Shown here one piece after another: positions 35,431 to 44,542 of a stretch of 56,725 nucleotides of DNA; the first letter of the stretch is position 1, and each line of letters opens with the position of its first letter. The stretch comes from Priestia aryabhattai B8W22 (GTDB lineage Bacteria > Bacillota > Bacilli > Bacillales > Bacillaceae_H). The notes under the pieces were generated by a model. That model had not been told where the DNA came from. It worked only from the letters and a program-made list of their open reading frames with translations, and made no database searches. The stretch is from positions 1 through 56,725 of the forward strand of contig NZ_JYOO01000029.1 of NCBI RefSeq assembly GCF_000956595.1. Direction: 5' to 3'. A program made the position numbers and the translations under genes.

Positions 35431-35982
35431 ATGGCAAACGAACATGTAATGATAGATATTATAAAAGCATTTAAACGCAATTCAACTGAATCCATTGCCA
35501 TGGATTTAATTAAGGAAGTGAGAGGGACATTTAGTCCGCTACCTAAATATATAGCGGACTTAATTGATGAGTTGAGAAAATTAAATTTAAAAGACGAAGT
35601 GATCAGTGTAATCTTGTATCAATCTGTATATGTGGCAGATCATCAATTTAATATTAAAGATACCATTACCAATCGTCAGTTTGTAAAAGATACGATTGAA
35701 ATGGGCAGAAGATGGGTGCATCAGTACGGCCGAATTGAAACAGTAGAAGAAGCAATTCATATTGCAGAGCAAGTATCTACAAAAGAGGACTTGCCTCATC
35801 ATTTGCAAACAGCAACAATTGATGAAAAAATTACGCTTGAGGTGCAGCTTGATCATCAAACATATGAAATGTTAAAAAATATAGCGGTTTATTATGATCA
35901 CCATTCCTATGAACAGTCAATGACTGTAGCAATTAATCGTTTATATACCCAGCTGCGCGATGCACAATCAAAAAATAGTTAA
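35431..35982 (+). CDS. DnaD/DnaB_2-like protein with a ribbon-helix-helix-like C-terminus
   Basis: A 183-residue soluble protein. Residues about 30-115 resemble the DnaD/DnaB_2 replication-protein domain: YIADLIDELRKLNLKDEVISVILYQSV, then a helix ending in RRWVHQYGRIETVEEAIHIAEQ, which has the W-x-G-x-x-T-x-x-E-A pattern. Residues about 135-175 (LEVQLDHQTYEMLKNIAVYYDHHSYE, then an AINRLYTQL helix) look like a CopG/Arc-type DNA-binding fold. The combination suggests a small DNA-binding accessory protein, but I do not know it. I start at the ATG at 35431 with GGTGGTG; an ATG at 35371 lacks a ribosome site. The 340 bp upstream are A/T-rich and hold a possible TATAAT box near 35331. Confidence 0.62.
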   Translation: MANEHVMIDIIKAFKRNSTESIAMDLIKEVRGTFSPLPKYIADLIDELRKLNLKDEVISVILYQSVYVADHQFNIKDTITNRQFVKDTIEMGRRWVHQYGRIETVEEAIHIAEQVSTKEDLPHHLQTATIDEKITLEVQLDHQTYEMLKNIAVYYDHHSYEQSMTVAINRLYTQLRDAQSKNS

Positions 35983-35986
35983 ATGT

Positions 35987-36024
35987 CAAATCTCACATGT
36001 TCCGTGCACCATGTGAGATTTTTT
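35987..36024 (+). terminator. Intrinsic terminator after the DnaD-like gene
   Basis: A 12-bp perfect stem (AAATCTCACATG / CATGTGAGATTT) with a 10-base loop is followed by T residues. Confidence 0.9.
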
Positions 36025-36091
36025 AAGAGGTGAAAGAGGCGCAGATGAAAATGTCTTGCTCCATCATTCATCAAAAGGAGGGAGAACATTG

Positions 36092-36619
36092 ATGAGGGTA
36101 TATTTATCTCCTCTTCAAAAAAAAGACGCTTCTAAAGTTTTTGCATATTGGTCGGATGAAGAGGTTACTAGATATATGAATATTGAGCCCTTTACGACGC
36201 TTTATCAGGCGGAAAGCATGATTGCACTTCTACAAAGTCTGATGAAAGAAGGAAAAGCAACACGCTATGCTATTCGATTAAAGACTTCCGATGAGATTAT
36301 TGGAACCTGCGGTCTAAACCGTATTGATTATGGTAAAAAGCAAGCAGAGATAGGGTATGATTTAGGCAGACCTTTTTGGAAAAAAGGCCTCATGACAGAA
36401 GCGCTCTGCCTTTTGCTAGAAAAAGCTTTTGAAGAGTTTCATATACAGGAGATTGAAGCAAAAGTTGATCCTAATAATAAAGATTCAATTACTCTTTTAA
36501 AAAAATTCTCGTTTCAACTAGAAGAGGCGTATGAGTCAGATGACTGTACGTGTTTATACACCGTCAACAAGGAAAAAGTGAGCACGATATTGTCAGGATG
36601 TTCAAAAGGCAATAAGTAA
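36092..36619 (+). CDS. GNAT acetyltransferase of the RimJ/RimL type
   Basis: A 175-residue acetyltransferase. The family pattern runs from VYLSPLQKKDASKVFAYWSDEEV through GTCGLNRIDYGKKQAEIGYDLGRPFWKKGLMTEAL, which contains the acetyl-CoA loop region, to DPNNKDSITLLKKFSF. The substrate is unknown; relatives modify ribosomal proteins or antibiotics. I use the ATG at 36092, preceded by AAGGAGGG; a TTG one codon earlier is possible. It is isolated between the terminator at 35987 and the MHYT gene. Confidence 0.87.
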   Translation: MRVYLSPLQKKDASKVFAYWSDEEVTRYMNIEPFTTLYQAESMIALLQSLMKEGKATRYAIRLKTSDEIIGTCGLNRIDYGKKQAEIGYDLGRPFWKKGLMTEALCLLLEKAFEEFHIQEIEAKVDPNNKDSITLLKKFSFQLEEAYESDDCTCLYTVNKEKVSTILSGCSKGNK

Positions 36620-36705
36620 ATCAAACAGAAGTTCTTTTGAAATAGTAAATATTTTTGGGCCTTAACCGATAACAAAGAAAAGAACGAATTGAAGGAAGGT
36701 CATGA

Positions 36706-39474
36706 ATGAATCATCATACACATTTACTAGAAGGAACGTACAATGAATTACTCGTTACACTCTCTTTCCTTATCGCTATTACTGCGGCGTACGCTTCTTT
36801 TGGGTTAGCTAATCGTGTGAAAATTTCCCGGGCAAAATTTATTCAGTTTTGGTTAATCAGCGGGGCATTTACATTGGGAGTAGGAATTTGGTCCATGCAT
36901 TTTATCGCAATGCTTGCTTTTCACTTACCCGTAGATGTTTCATACAATTTATGGTTTGTTCTTCTCTCAATCTTGGGAGCGATAACAGGATGTTATATAG
37001 GCCTTTACCTCATTCACAAACAAAAGAAAGGCATGAAGGCACTCACCATTGCGGGGAGCTTTATGGGAGCTGGAATTGTTTTTATGCACTATTCCGGTAT
37101 GATGGCAATGGAGCCAATTATGATTTCATATGATCCATTTATCGTTTTTCTCTCTATTCTTATTGCTGTTGCTGCTTCTAATACAGCTTTGTGGCTTGGT
37201 TTTTACTCAAAGCTAAATGAAGGGAAGCTTACCGTTTTTGCTAAGCTTATTTGTTCTACTATTATGGGCATTGCAATTGCTGGTATGCACTATACGGGCA
37301 TGCAGGCAGCTTCTTTTTCAGGAATGTCAATGTCTGAACAATCAAACGGTTTTGCTTTAAATCCAATATATTTATCCGCTGTTATTATTTTTTTTATTGC
37401 CTGCCTATTTACGGCTGTGTTTTTAACCATTTTTATGGATCGACGCGTACAAAAACAAGAAGTGTTAAAATGGGCTTTTTTTGAATCGGCCCTGGATGCT
37501 ATTTTGGTGATTGATGAAAAAAGACATGTTTTATCGCTCAATTATGCGGCAGAAACGCTTTTCTCTCTTAAAGCATCAGATGTAATCGGGAGTGATGTTG
37601 TTAAGCTGCTGCCATTCTATAAATTTTCTTCTCTACAAGACGGACGAACTGAGCACTCTCTTTTGATAAGTAATAGAGAAGTTACGGTTGAGATAACGGT
37701 TATGGCGGTAGCGATTGAAGAGACGGTTGAGTATATGCTGTATATCCGCAATATGACACAAGAGCGTGAAGCGGAAAAAACGTTGATTGAAGCAAAAAAT
37801 CGCTATGAAAACTTGTTTTACTCCTCTCCATTGGCAATTATGGTCCATCGAGAAAAAGAGGTCGTGTCCGTTAATGATGCTATGATTCAGCTTTTAGGAG
37901 TAAGTGAAGACCAGCTCGTTGGTAAATCGTTATACGATTTCTTTTCATCTGAACAAGTTCCTGATATTAAAAAAGGATTGAAGGCAGTAAAAGATAGAAA
38001 AGATGAGCCAAGACCTCCATTAGCTCAGTTGAAAATGTTTAATGCGTTAGGTAAGGAACTCTTTTTAGAAGTAAAATCTACGCTCATTCAAATTAATGGA
38101 GAGACGCTTTTTCAGACAGTAACTAGAGATGTAACGGAGCAGAAAAAAGCTCAAGAATCGCTTCAATATATGGCTTTTCACGATATGCTAACAGATTTAC
38201 CAAATAGAAGTATGTTTTCAAACATTGTAGAGAAATCCATTGATTCAGCAGCTGCTTCAGGAAAAAAGCTTCATTTCTTATTTTTAGACCTCGATCGTTT
38301 CAAACAGGTAAATGACACGCTTGGTCATCATGCTGGAGATCAGCTTATGCTTCAGGTTGTCGATCGAATGAAGAGCTGCCTAAGAAACCAAGATGTGCTT
38401 TCGCGTTTTGGAGGAGATGAGTTTTTAGTTTTACTGCATGATAGGACAGATGAAGAAGTGAAAAAAATCTGTCAATCATTAAATGACTGCTTATCCACTC
38501 CTTTTGTAGTGCTATCGAGAGATGTTTATTTAGGGGTAAGCATCGGAGTTAGTTTATTTCCTAAAGATGGAAGTTCACTTGAAGTGCTAGTTCGCCATGC
38601 TGATTTAGCGATGTACGAAGTCAAAAAACAAGGGCGTAATCATTATCTGTTTTATCAAAAACAAATGCAGGTTCATACTACGCGACGAATGAGAATTGAA
38701 GATGGTTTACGCAAGGCTTTTGAGCTGGGCGAAATGGAGCTTCACTATCAGCCCAAAGTCAATATTCAAAGTGGCCATATTGTTGGAGTGGAGGCTTTGA
38801 TCCGGTGGACTCATGCCGAGATGGGCGTCATTTCTCCTGCAGAATTTATTCCGATTGCTGAAGAAACAGGCGTTATTGTTACACTGACGAAGTGGGTATT
38901 AAAAAAAGCGTGCCATCAAAATAAGTATTGGCAGCTTCAAGGACTACCTCCCTTAAAAATGAGTGTGAACATATCAAGTGTGGATTTTGGTACAACGGAT
39001 TTTGTTGATTATGTGTTAGATGTCTTGCGTGAAGTAGAGTTAGAACCACGATATTTGGAACTTGAAATTACGGAAAGTGTAACGATGAAGCATGTTGAGC
39101 AAACAATCGAAAAGCTACAAATTTTAAAAGATGCAGGAGTATTTATTTCGATTGATGATTTTGGCTCAGGATATTCCTCATTCAGCTATATTCAGAAGCT
39201 GCCTATTCATACGCTGAAAATTGACCGGTCTTTTATTAAAGATTTAGATCCTAATACAACGGAAGTATCGATTGTCAGAGCCATTATTACACTAGCCAAA
39301 AGTTTGCAGCTATCCGTCGTAGCAGAAGGTGTAGAAGAAGTTGAACAAGTAGAACTTCTTCATAAAGAAAAATGTGATGAAGTGCAGGGATACTATTTCT
39401 CCAAACCGATTTCAGCGGAAGAATTTTATGAGAAATTTCACAAAATCGAAGAAAAAATGGAATTTGTTCATTAA
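36706..39474 (+). CDS. MHYT-PAS-PAS-GGDEF-EAL cyclic-di-GMP signalling protein (YkoW-like)
   Basis: A 922-residue membrane sensor for cyclic-di-GMP metabolism. Residues about 1-245 form the seven-helix MHYT domain with the repeated MHF/MHYSGM/MHYTGM signatures, thought to bind a metal and sense O2, CO or NO. Two PAS domains follow (about 255-355 and 365-485). Then comes GGDEF with an intact G569-G-D-E-F573, so diguanylate cyclase activity is possible. The EAL domain has E696-A-L698 and later IDDFGSG, so phosphodiesterase activity is also possible. The architecture matches B. subtilis YkoW. AAGGAAGG precedes the ATG. Which activity dominates cannot be told. Confidence 0.93.
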   Translation: MNHHTHLLEGTYNELLVTLSFLIAITAAYASFGLANRVKISRAKFIQFWLISGAFTLGVGIWSMHFIAMLAFHLPVDVSYNLWFVLLSILGAITGCYIGLYLIHKQKKGMKALTIAGSFMGAGIVFMHYSGMMAMEPIMISYDPFIVFLSILIAVAASNTALWLGFYSKLNEGKLTVFAKLICSTIMGIAIAGMHYTGMQAASFSGMSMSEQSNGFALNPIYLSAVIIFFIACLFTAVFLTIFMDRRVQKQEVLKWAFFESALDAILVIDEKRHVLSLNYAAETLFSLKASDVIGSDVVKLLPFYKFSSLQDGRTEHSLLISNREVTVEITVMAVAIEETVEYMLYIRNMTQEREAEKTLIEAKNRYENLFYSSPLAIMVHREKEVVSVNDAMIQLLGVSEDQLVGKSLYDFFSSEQVPDIKKGLKAVKDRKDEPRPPLAQLKMFNALGKELFLEVKSTLIQINGETLFQTVTRDVTEQKKAQESLQYMAFHDMLTDLPNRSMFSNIVEKSIDSAAASGKKLHFLFLDLDRFKQVNDTLGHHAGDQLMLQVVDRMKSCLRNQDVLSRFGGDEFLVLLHDRTDEEVKKICQSLNDCLSTPFVVLSRDVYLGVSIGVSLFPKDGSSLEVLVRHADLAMYEVKKQGRNHYLFYQKQMQVHTTRRMRIEDGLRKAFELGEMELHYQPKVNIQSGHIVGVEALIRWTHAEMGVISPAEFIPIAEETGVIVTLTKWVLKKACHQNKYWQLQGLPPLKMSVNISSVDFGTTDFVDYVLDVLREVELEPRYLELEITESVTMKHVEQTIEKLQILKDAGVFISIDDFGSGYSSFSYIQKLPIHTLKIDRSFIKDLDPNTTEVSIVRAIITLAKSLQLSVVAEGVEEVEQVELLHKEKCDEVQGYYFSKPISAEEFYEKFHKIEEKMEFVH

Positions 39475-39479
39475 TGTAA

Positions 39480-39509
39480 AAAGCCGTTCTTATTTAAAAG
39501 AACGGCTTT
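39480..39509. terminator. Bidirectional terminator between the GGDEF-EAL gene and ycgQ
   Basis: An 11-bp perfect stem (AAGCCGTTCTT / AAGAACGGCTT) lies between the converging genes, with T residues to the right and A residues to the left. Confidence 0.9.
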
Positions 39510-39512
39510 TAA

Positions 39513-40349
39513 TTATTGGTTATTTCGATATACATAAGGATCCTTTGGAGTCTGCTCACGCTTCATTTTTGTTACTTTCAAAACAGGAATGGTTTTTTTG
39601 AACGGCTGATAGTACATTGTACTAACTTCGCCTGTAACAGTTGCCCAGTCATCATTTTTAAAATCAGCGTCATCTGGAAACTCAATGAGCATTCCAAATA
39701 CCCCTGAATCTGCAATACAATGAATAATACCAAAACGAAAAAGAAAATACTGATTCTTTTTTAGCTCCTTTGTTTGATACATAAATCCTTTAAAAGAAAT
39801 GGTTTTGCCACTGAATTCACCAGGATATCGGTAAATAGTTTCCATTGCATTTAAAAATTCCTCATCTTCTAAGTTGATATTATCTCCTTTAGAAAATTTT
39901 TTAAGGTCACGATGAATCATTTGGTCATAGGCTTCTTCGCCGTAAAAAGAACTTGTGTCCGGCTGTAAAAATTGATGAGAAGAATAAGGATCTTTTTTAT
40001 CATAAATTGGAAAATGAAATCCTTTAGCTTCAACAATGTTAGAATCCAGGGTTGCGACAGGTAAAAATAAGACAGTGAGTACAGGTAAAATATAAATTGG
40101 GTACCATGCTCTTCGTTTCCATTTGCTTTCTTGATGGTTATGGGCACATCCACAGCTACAATCATCATCATGTTTTTTAGGACCTATCATGTAAAAGATT
40201 AATTCTGCGATAGTTAAAAACCAAAGTACAAAGATAGTACAAAATGAAATCCAAGAATATTTCATATTAATATATTTTGAGATATCCCCAGTTGCATGAA
40301 GGTGCATGAAGATGAACGTAAACCCTATTAAAATTAAAATACGAATCAT
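39513..40349 (-). CDS. ycgQ: YcgQ-family membrane protein (TIGR03943/DUF1980)
   Basis: A 278-residue protein with two N-terminal membrane helices, a cytoplasmic metal-binding-like linker KKHDDDCSCGCAHNHQ, another helix, and a C-terminal domain of about 150 residues outside the membrane. It fits the TIGR03943 family, which is found next to DUF318 permeases. The His/Cys-rich linker suggests metal binding. I choose the ATG at 40349 because AAGGAGGG is directly upstream; an earlier in-frame start at 40376 has none. It is second in an operon with ycgR, 16 bp away. Confidence 0.9.
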   Translation of the reverse strand: MIRILILIGFTFIFMHLHATGDISKYINMKYSWISFCTIFVLWFLTIAELIFYMIGPKKHDDDCSCGCAHNHQESKWKRRAWYPIYILPVLTVLFLPVATLDSNIVEAKGFHFPIYDKKDPYSSHQFLQPDTSSFYGEEAYDQMIHRDLKKFSKGDNINLEDEEFLNAMETIYRYPGEFSGKTISFKGFMYQTKELKKNQYFLFRFGIIHCIADSGVFGMLIEFPDDADFKNDDWATVTGEVSTMYYQPFKKTIPVLKVTKMKREQTPKDPYVYRNNQ

Positions 40350-40365
40350 GCTAAATCCCTCCTTA

Positions 40366-41235
40366 TTAATGAACAATTAAAATCGAAACAATAAGTACTA
40401 AAATAAAAACATAAGCTAAAAGTGTAAAGACAAATTTAGTCTTAAACTGGCTTAGCATCATCAGCGTATTCTTAATGTCAAACATTGGACCAAATACCAA
40501 GAATGAAACAATAGCACTGTCTGTAAACGTACTGCGAAACGAGGAAGCGATAAACGCATCTGCAGAAGAACAAAGCGATAATACGTATGCAAGTCCCATC
40601 ATTACCGCGTTTGATGAAACATCGCCTTGTCCTAACGAAAATAGGGTAGATGTCTTAACAAACGTCTGCATCCCGGCTGCAATTAATCCTCCGATAATCA
40701 GAAATTTCCCAACAGAAAAAAACTCATCAATCGTATGACGGGTAGCTTCTGAAAGCTTCGCACTCATTTTTTTGGGGGAAGTACGCAGATGAACCTCACG
40801 TTTCGTCTGAGGTGTTTTAAACTGAAAACTTAAAATGAGACCTACAAGTAAGGAAACAATAAAAGCTACTCCTGCACGATACAATACTATCTTCCAATCA
40901 TTCCCGAAAGCTACAAAGGTAGAAAATAAAACAACTGGATTAATAATAGGACCTGTTAGCATAAAAGGAATAGCAGCGTAAAGAGGAACTCCTTTTGCCA
41001 TTAAACGTCTAGTAATAGGAACAATTCCACATTCGCAGGCTGGAAAAAGAGCTCCAATCACACTAGCTAATAGGACAGCACCTATTTTATTTTTAGGAAT
41101 AACTCGAGCCATCATTTCATCAGTTACAAAAATTTGAATAATTCCTGAAATGATTACGCCTAGTAATACAAAAGGAAGGGCTTCGATGAGAATACTAATA
41201 AATATAGTATTCATTTGTAATAGAGACGAATTCAC
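40366..41235 (-). CDS. ycgR: YcgR-family permease (DUF318)
   Basis: A 289-residue membrane protein with about eight helices in the DUF318/ArsP-like permease family. It has conserved cysteines in PACECGIVPITRRL and in CSSADAFIASSF, and the FMLTGPIINPVVL segment between the two repeats. The transported substrate is unknown; related permeases export organoarsenicals or handle metals. I start at the GTG at 41235, with GGAG eight bases upstream; the GTG at 41244 lies inside that site. It is divergent from yfmC. Confidence 0.88.
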   Translation of the reverse strand: MNSSLLQMNTIFISILIEALPFVLLGVIISGIIQIFVTDEMMARVIPKNKIGAVLLASVIGALFPACECGIVPITRRLMAKGVPLYAAIPFMLTGPIINPVVLFSTFVAFGNDWKIVLYRAGVAFIVSLLVGLILSFQFKTPQTKREVHLRTSPKKMSAKLSEATRHTIDEFFSVGKFLIIGGLIAAGMQTFVKTSTLFSLGQGDVSSNAVMMGLAYVLSLCSSADAFIASSFRSTFTDSAIVSFLVFGPMFDIKNTLMMLSQFKTKFVFTLLAYVFILVLIVSILIVH

Positions 41236-41271
41236 TATCTTCACTCCAAATTAAGATTATTTAAAAGTGCA

Positions 41272-41300
41272 TTAGTACAATAAAGTTGAATTTGGTCAAC
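41272..41300 (-). promoter_or_regulatory. ycgRQ promoter with overlapping dyad
   Basis: On the minus strand TTGACC (41299-41294) and TACTAA (41277-41272) are separated by 16 bp. The -35 box lies in the dyad GTTGA-N6-TCAAC (41285-41300), a possible operator. The regulator is unknown. Confidence 0.6.
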
Positions 41301-41411
41301 TTACAGATAGTGTATCGTAAAAAAGGAAGGGAATAAAGCTTTTTCAAGAAAGGGATTAAAAGGATTTTTCTGTTATTTATTCAAAAAATGTCCCATATTA
41401 CGATAAAACTA

Positions 41412-41458
41412 TTGACGCAACTTTAATTAACAGATAACATTGATGATAATGATTATCA
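41412..41458 (+). promoter_or_regulatory. yfm promoter with perfect Fur box
   Basis: TTGACG (41412-41417), 17 bp, and TAACAT (41435-41440) form a sigma-A-type promoter. Three bases further on, TGATAATGATTATCA (41444-41458) matches the 7-1-7 Fur consensus at every position. Fur with iron should shut the operon off. Confidence 0.92.
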
Positions 41459-41496
41459 GCGTCAAAAAGAGTATATACATAGGAGGAAGCGTTAAA

Positions 41497-42447
41497 ATGA
41501 AGCAAGTTAAAAAGTTCAGACTGGCCAGTATAGCTGCTATTGTTTCTATTTTATTTGTTCTAGCAGGGTGTGGGTCAACTCAAAATTCATCAAAAGAAAA
41601 TTCAGATAATAGTCAAAAGGTATCTGTTCAGCATGAGCTTGGGAAAACAAAAGTTCCTAAAAATCCAAAAAAAGTCGTTGTCCTTGAACTATCTTTTGTA
41701 GATGCTTTGCAAGGTTTAGGAATGAAGCCAGTAGGAATTGCAGACGACAACAAAAAAGATATGATTGAAAAACTCGTAGGTGGGAAAATCAATTATACTT
41801 CAGTAGGAACACGTCAACAGCCAAATTTAGAAGTAATTAGTTCCCTGCAGCCGGACTTAATTATTGCCGATGTGCAGCGTCATAAAGCAATTTATAAAGA
41901 ATTAAACAAAATTGCGCCTACAATTGAATTGAAAAGCCGTGAATCTACATATGAAGAAAATATAGATTCATTTAAAACAATTGCGAAAGCAGTAGGAAAA
42001 GAAAAAAAAGCAGAACAGCGCTTAAATGAGCATGAAGAAACAATTTCAAAATTAAAAAATGAGTTAAAAGAAGAAAGTGGTCAGACAGTCTTACCAGCAG
42101 TTGTCAGAGATACTTCTTTCCAAGCGCATACGTCTTCTTCTTATGACGGAGAGTTCCTTGAAAAGCTAGGGTTGAAGAACGCTGTGAAAAACAAAGAAGC
42201 ATATGCTGAGATGAATTTAGAACAGTTGTCAGACATTAATCCAGATATTTTAATCCTAGCAAATAACGAAGGTAAACTTGTAACGGATGAATGGAAAACA
42301 AATCCTCTTTGGGAAAATTTAAAAGCTGTTAAAAATGATAAAGTTTTTGTAGTAGACCGTGATTTATGGACAAGATTCCGAGGAGTGATTTCAGCTGAGG
42401 CGATTGGAAAAGATACGGTTAAGTTACTAAACAATAAGCAGCAGTAA
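41497..42447 (+). CDS. yfmC: Iron(III)-citrate/siderophore ABC transporter binding lipoprotein (YfmC-like)
   Basis: A 316-residue class III solute-binding protein. The signal peptide ends in lipobox LAGC, so the protein is lipid-anchored outside. The body follows the FecB/FhuD pattern: KVPKNPKKVVVLELSFVDALQGLGMKPVGIAD and LQPDLIIADVQRH near the N-lobe. With the YfmDEF proteins it should import iron(III)-dicitrate, as in B. subtilis; another siderophore is possible. I start at the ATG at 41497 behind AGGAGG. The expression signal is the perfect Fur box upstream. Confidence 0.92.
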   Translation: MKQVKKFRLASIAAIVSILFVLAGCGSTQNSSKENSDNSQKVSVQHELGKTKVPKNPKKVVVLELSFVDALQGLGMKPVGIADDNKKDMIEKLVGGKINYTSVGTRQQPNLEVISSLQPDLIIADVQRHKAIYKELNKIAPTIELKSRESTYEENIDSFKTIAKAVGKEKKAEQRLNEHEETISKLKNELKEESGQTVLPAVVRDTSFQAHTSSSYDGEFLEKLGLKNAVKNKEAYAEMNLEQLSDINPDILILANNEGKLVTDEWKTNPLWENLKAVKNDKVFVVDRDLWTRFRGVISAEAIGKDTVKLLNNKQQ

Positions 42448-42466
42448 CATAACAGAGTCTGACAAA

Positions 42467-42497
42467 GAGGCGAGAATAGTTATTCTATTCTTGCTTC
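42467..42497 (+). other. Hairpin between yfmC and yfmD
   Basis: A 13-bp stem with two G-U pairs (GAGGCGAGAATAG / CTATTCTTGCTTC, loop TTATT) is followed by only a weak T stretch. It could partly terminate transcription or protect the yfmC message, favouring the binding protein over the permeases. Confidence 0.6.
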
Positions 42498-42537
42498 TAT
42501 TTGTTTAGAAAAGAAAACTGTAGAAAGTGTGTTGGAA

Positions 42538-43545
42538 ATGACAAATCTTGTCCAAAAGCAAAAAATGAATAAATATATTGTGTTGCTAGCTAGCGTTTGT
42601 TTGTTAATCATCGGAATGATTTTGCATGTGGCTGTCGGATCTTCTGCTGTCAGCTTTACAGAGGTAATTAAGGCAATTTTTGCGCCTGATGACTCTAAGC
42701 AGACAACAATCGTACAGACGCTTAGACTGCCAAGAGCTGTGCTGGCAGCTCTTATTGGAGCCAGCTTGGCAGCTGCTGGAGCATTGATGCAAGCTATTAC
42801 ACGAAATTCGCTTGCCTCACCCCAAGTGTTTGGGGTAAATGCTGGTGCTTCATTAGCGATTGTAATAGCTTTTATTTTATTTCCTGACCTTACCTCTCAA
42901 TCAACTGTGTATATTGCCTTTTTAGGAGCAGCTTTAGGAGGAATGACTGTTTATTTGTTCGCATCGGGAGGAAAGACAACTCATGTGAAGCTAGCACTTG
43001 CCGGAATGGCTGTGCATTTATTTTTATCGTCACTTACTCAAGGAGTAATTGTGCTAAATGAACAAGCTACGGACGTTTTGTATTGGCTTGTAGGTTCTAT
43101 TAACGGGAAAGACTGGACTCATGTAAAAATTCTTTTACCTTGGTCGTTTTTAGGTCTTCTCCTAGCTTTTGGATCTTCTCGCTCTATATCGATTCTAGTA
43201 CTAGGAGAAAATATGGCAACAGGGTTAGGAGAAAAGGTAAAATGGATTCGCTTTTTTGCAGGTATACTAGTCATTATGCTCGCCGGTGCATCTGTTGCTG
43301 TTGCGGGGCCAATTGGGTTTGTAGGTCTCATTGTACCTCATATAGCTAGAAAATTAGTAGGGGGAGACTACCAGCGAATTCTGCCATTTTCAGCACTACT
43401 AGGAGCCATTTTGCTTGTTTATGCTGATGTACTGTCTCGTTTCATTGCATATCCTTTTGAGTCACCAGTAGGGATTGTAACAGCTCTTATTGGAGCGCCT
43501 TTCTTTTTATACCTTGCTAGAAAAGGGAGGAATATTAAGCAATGA
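42538..43545 (+). CDS. yfmD: Iron-siderophore/citrate ABC permease (YfmD-like)
   Basis: A 335-residue FecCD-family permease with about ten helices. The family segments TLRLPRAVLAALIGASLAAAGALMQAITRNSLASPQVFGVNAGAS and GPIGFVGLIVPHIARKLVG are visible; the latter holds the loop contacting the ATPase. I place the start at the ATG at 42538, preceded by AGAAAGTG, though the ribosome site is weak. Starts at 42529 (TTG) and 42565 (ATG) are possible. Its stop overlaps the next ATG as ATGA. Confidence 0.91.
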   Translation: MTNLVQKQKMNKYIVLLASVCLLIIGMILHVAVGSSAVSFTEVIKAIFAPDDSKQTTIVQTLRLPRAVLAALIGASLAAAGALMQAITRNSLASPQVFGVNAGASLAIVIAFILFPDLTSQSTVYIAFLGAALGGMTVYLFASGGKTTHVKLALAGMAVHLFLSSLTQGVIVLNEQATDVLYWLVGSINGKDWTHVKILLPWSFLGLLLAFGSSRSISILVLGENMATGLGEKVKWIRFFAGILVIMLAGASVAVAGPIGFVGLIVPHIARKLVGGDYQRILPFSALLGAILLVYADVLSRFIAYPFESPVGIVTALIGAPFFLYLARKGRNIKQ

Positions 43546-44522
43546 AAAGAAAGCACCCTTATCAAATGTTAAGTATCTTATTTTTATGTTTAATAATCAC
43601 GATTGTAATTAGCTTAGGGGTAGGAGCCGTTTATATTTCCCCTGGAGAAATCTTTCAGCAAATAATTGGAAGTTCTCCAGGAAGTTCATTTATTTTAACG
43701 AATTATCGTATTCCACGCACTCTCATTGCTATTGTTGTAGGTGCGGCTTTAGCAGTAGCAGGAGCTATTTTACAAGGGATATTAAAAAATCCACTGGCTT
43801 CTCCCGATGTTATCGGTGTAACAAAAGGAGCGGGGCTATTCGCCGTTTTCATCTTAATTGTATGTCCAACTGCTTCTATGCTTCTGCTGCCGCTTTCAGC
43901 TTTTTTAGGAGCAGCAGCCATAGCCGTTATACTTATGGTGTTTTCCTACTCTCAAGGAGCTAAACCTCATACGCTGGCTTTAGTTGGCGTAGCGTTAGGA
44001 GCTATTTGTCAGGCTGGAATTCAGTATTTTATGATTAAGTTTCCAGATGACGTGAATACAACTCTTCTTTGGCTCACAGGAAGTTTATGGGGAAGAGGCT
44101 GGAGTGAGCTTTGGATGTTAATTCCTTGTGTTGCACTCGTGCCTTTTATTATTATATTTGCATCTAAGCTCGACATTTTAAACTTAGGAGATGAGATTGC
44201 AGTTGGCTTAGGAGAGCGAACGAAATACGTTCGTTATACACTATTGAGTATGGCTGTGATATTGACAGGGTTATCTGTAGCAGTGGTTGGGTCAATTGGT
44301 TTTATTGGTTTAATTGCTCCTCATATTGGCAGGAGGTTAGTAGGAAGCCGTTCGAAATTCTTGTTACCAGTTTCGGCAGCAGTAGGTGCTTTATTCCTGC
44401 TAATTGCTGATAGTTTAGGAAGAGGGGTTATGCCGCCCGTTGAGATTCCAGCTGGAATCGTAACAGCTGTTATTGGCGCCCCTTATTTTCTATATTTACT
44501 GCGCCGTGAGCAGAAAAAATAG
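43542..44522 (+). CDS. yfmE: Iron-siderophore/citrate ABC permease (YfmE-like)
   Basis: A 326-residue second FecCD-family permease, paralogous to its neighbour. It has [39 protein letters not shown] and [19 protein letters not shown], aligning with the same landmarks in YfmD. The two permeases probably form a heterodimer across the membrane. It begins inside the stop of yfmD (4-base overlap), so translation is coupled; AGGGAGG lies in the end of yfmD. Confidence 0.93.
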   Translation: MKRKHPYQMLSILFLCLIITIVISLGVGAVYISPGEIFQQIIGSSPGSSFILTNYRIPRTLIAIVVGAALAVAGAILQGILKNPLASPDVIGVTKGAGLFAVFILIVCPTASMLLLPLSAFLGAAAIAVILMVFSYSQGAKPHTLALVGVALGAICQAGIQYFMIKFPDDVNTTLLWLTGSLWGRGWSELWMLIPCVALVPFIIIFASKLDILNLGDEIAVGLGERTKYVRYTLLSMAVILTGLSVAVVGSIGFIGLIAPHIGRRLVGSRSKFLLPVSAAVGALFLLIADSLGRGVMPPVEIPAGIVTAVIGAPYFLYLLRREQKK

Positions 44523-44542
44523 AGGAAAGGAGGAACACAGTA

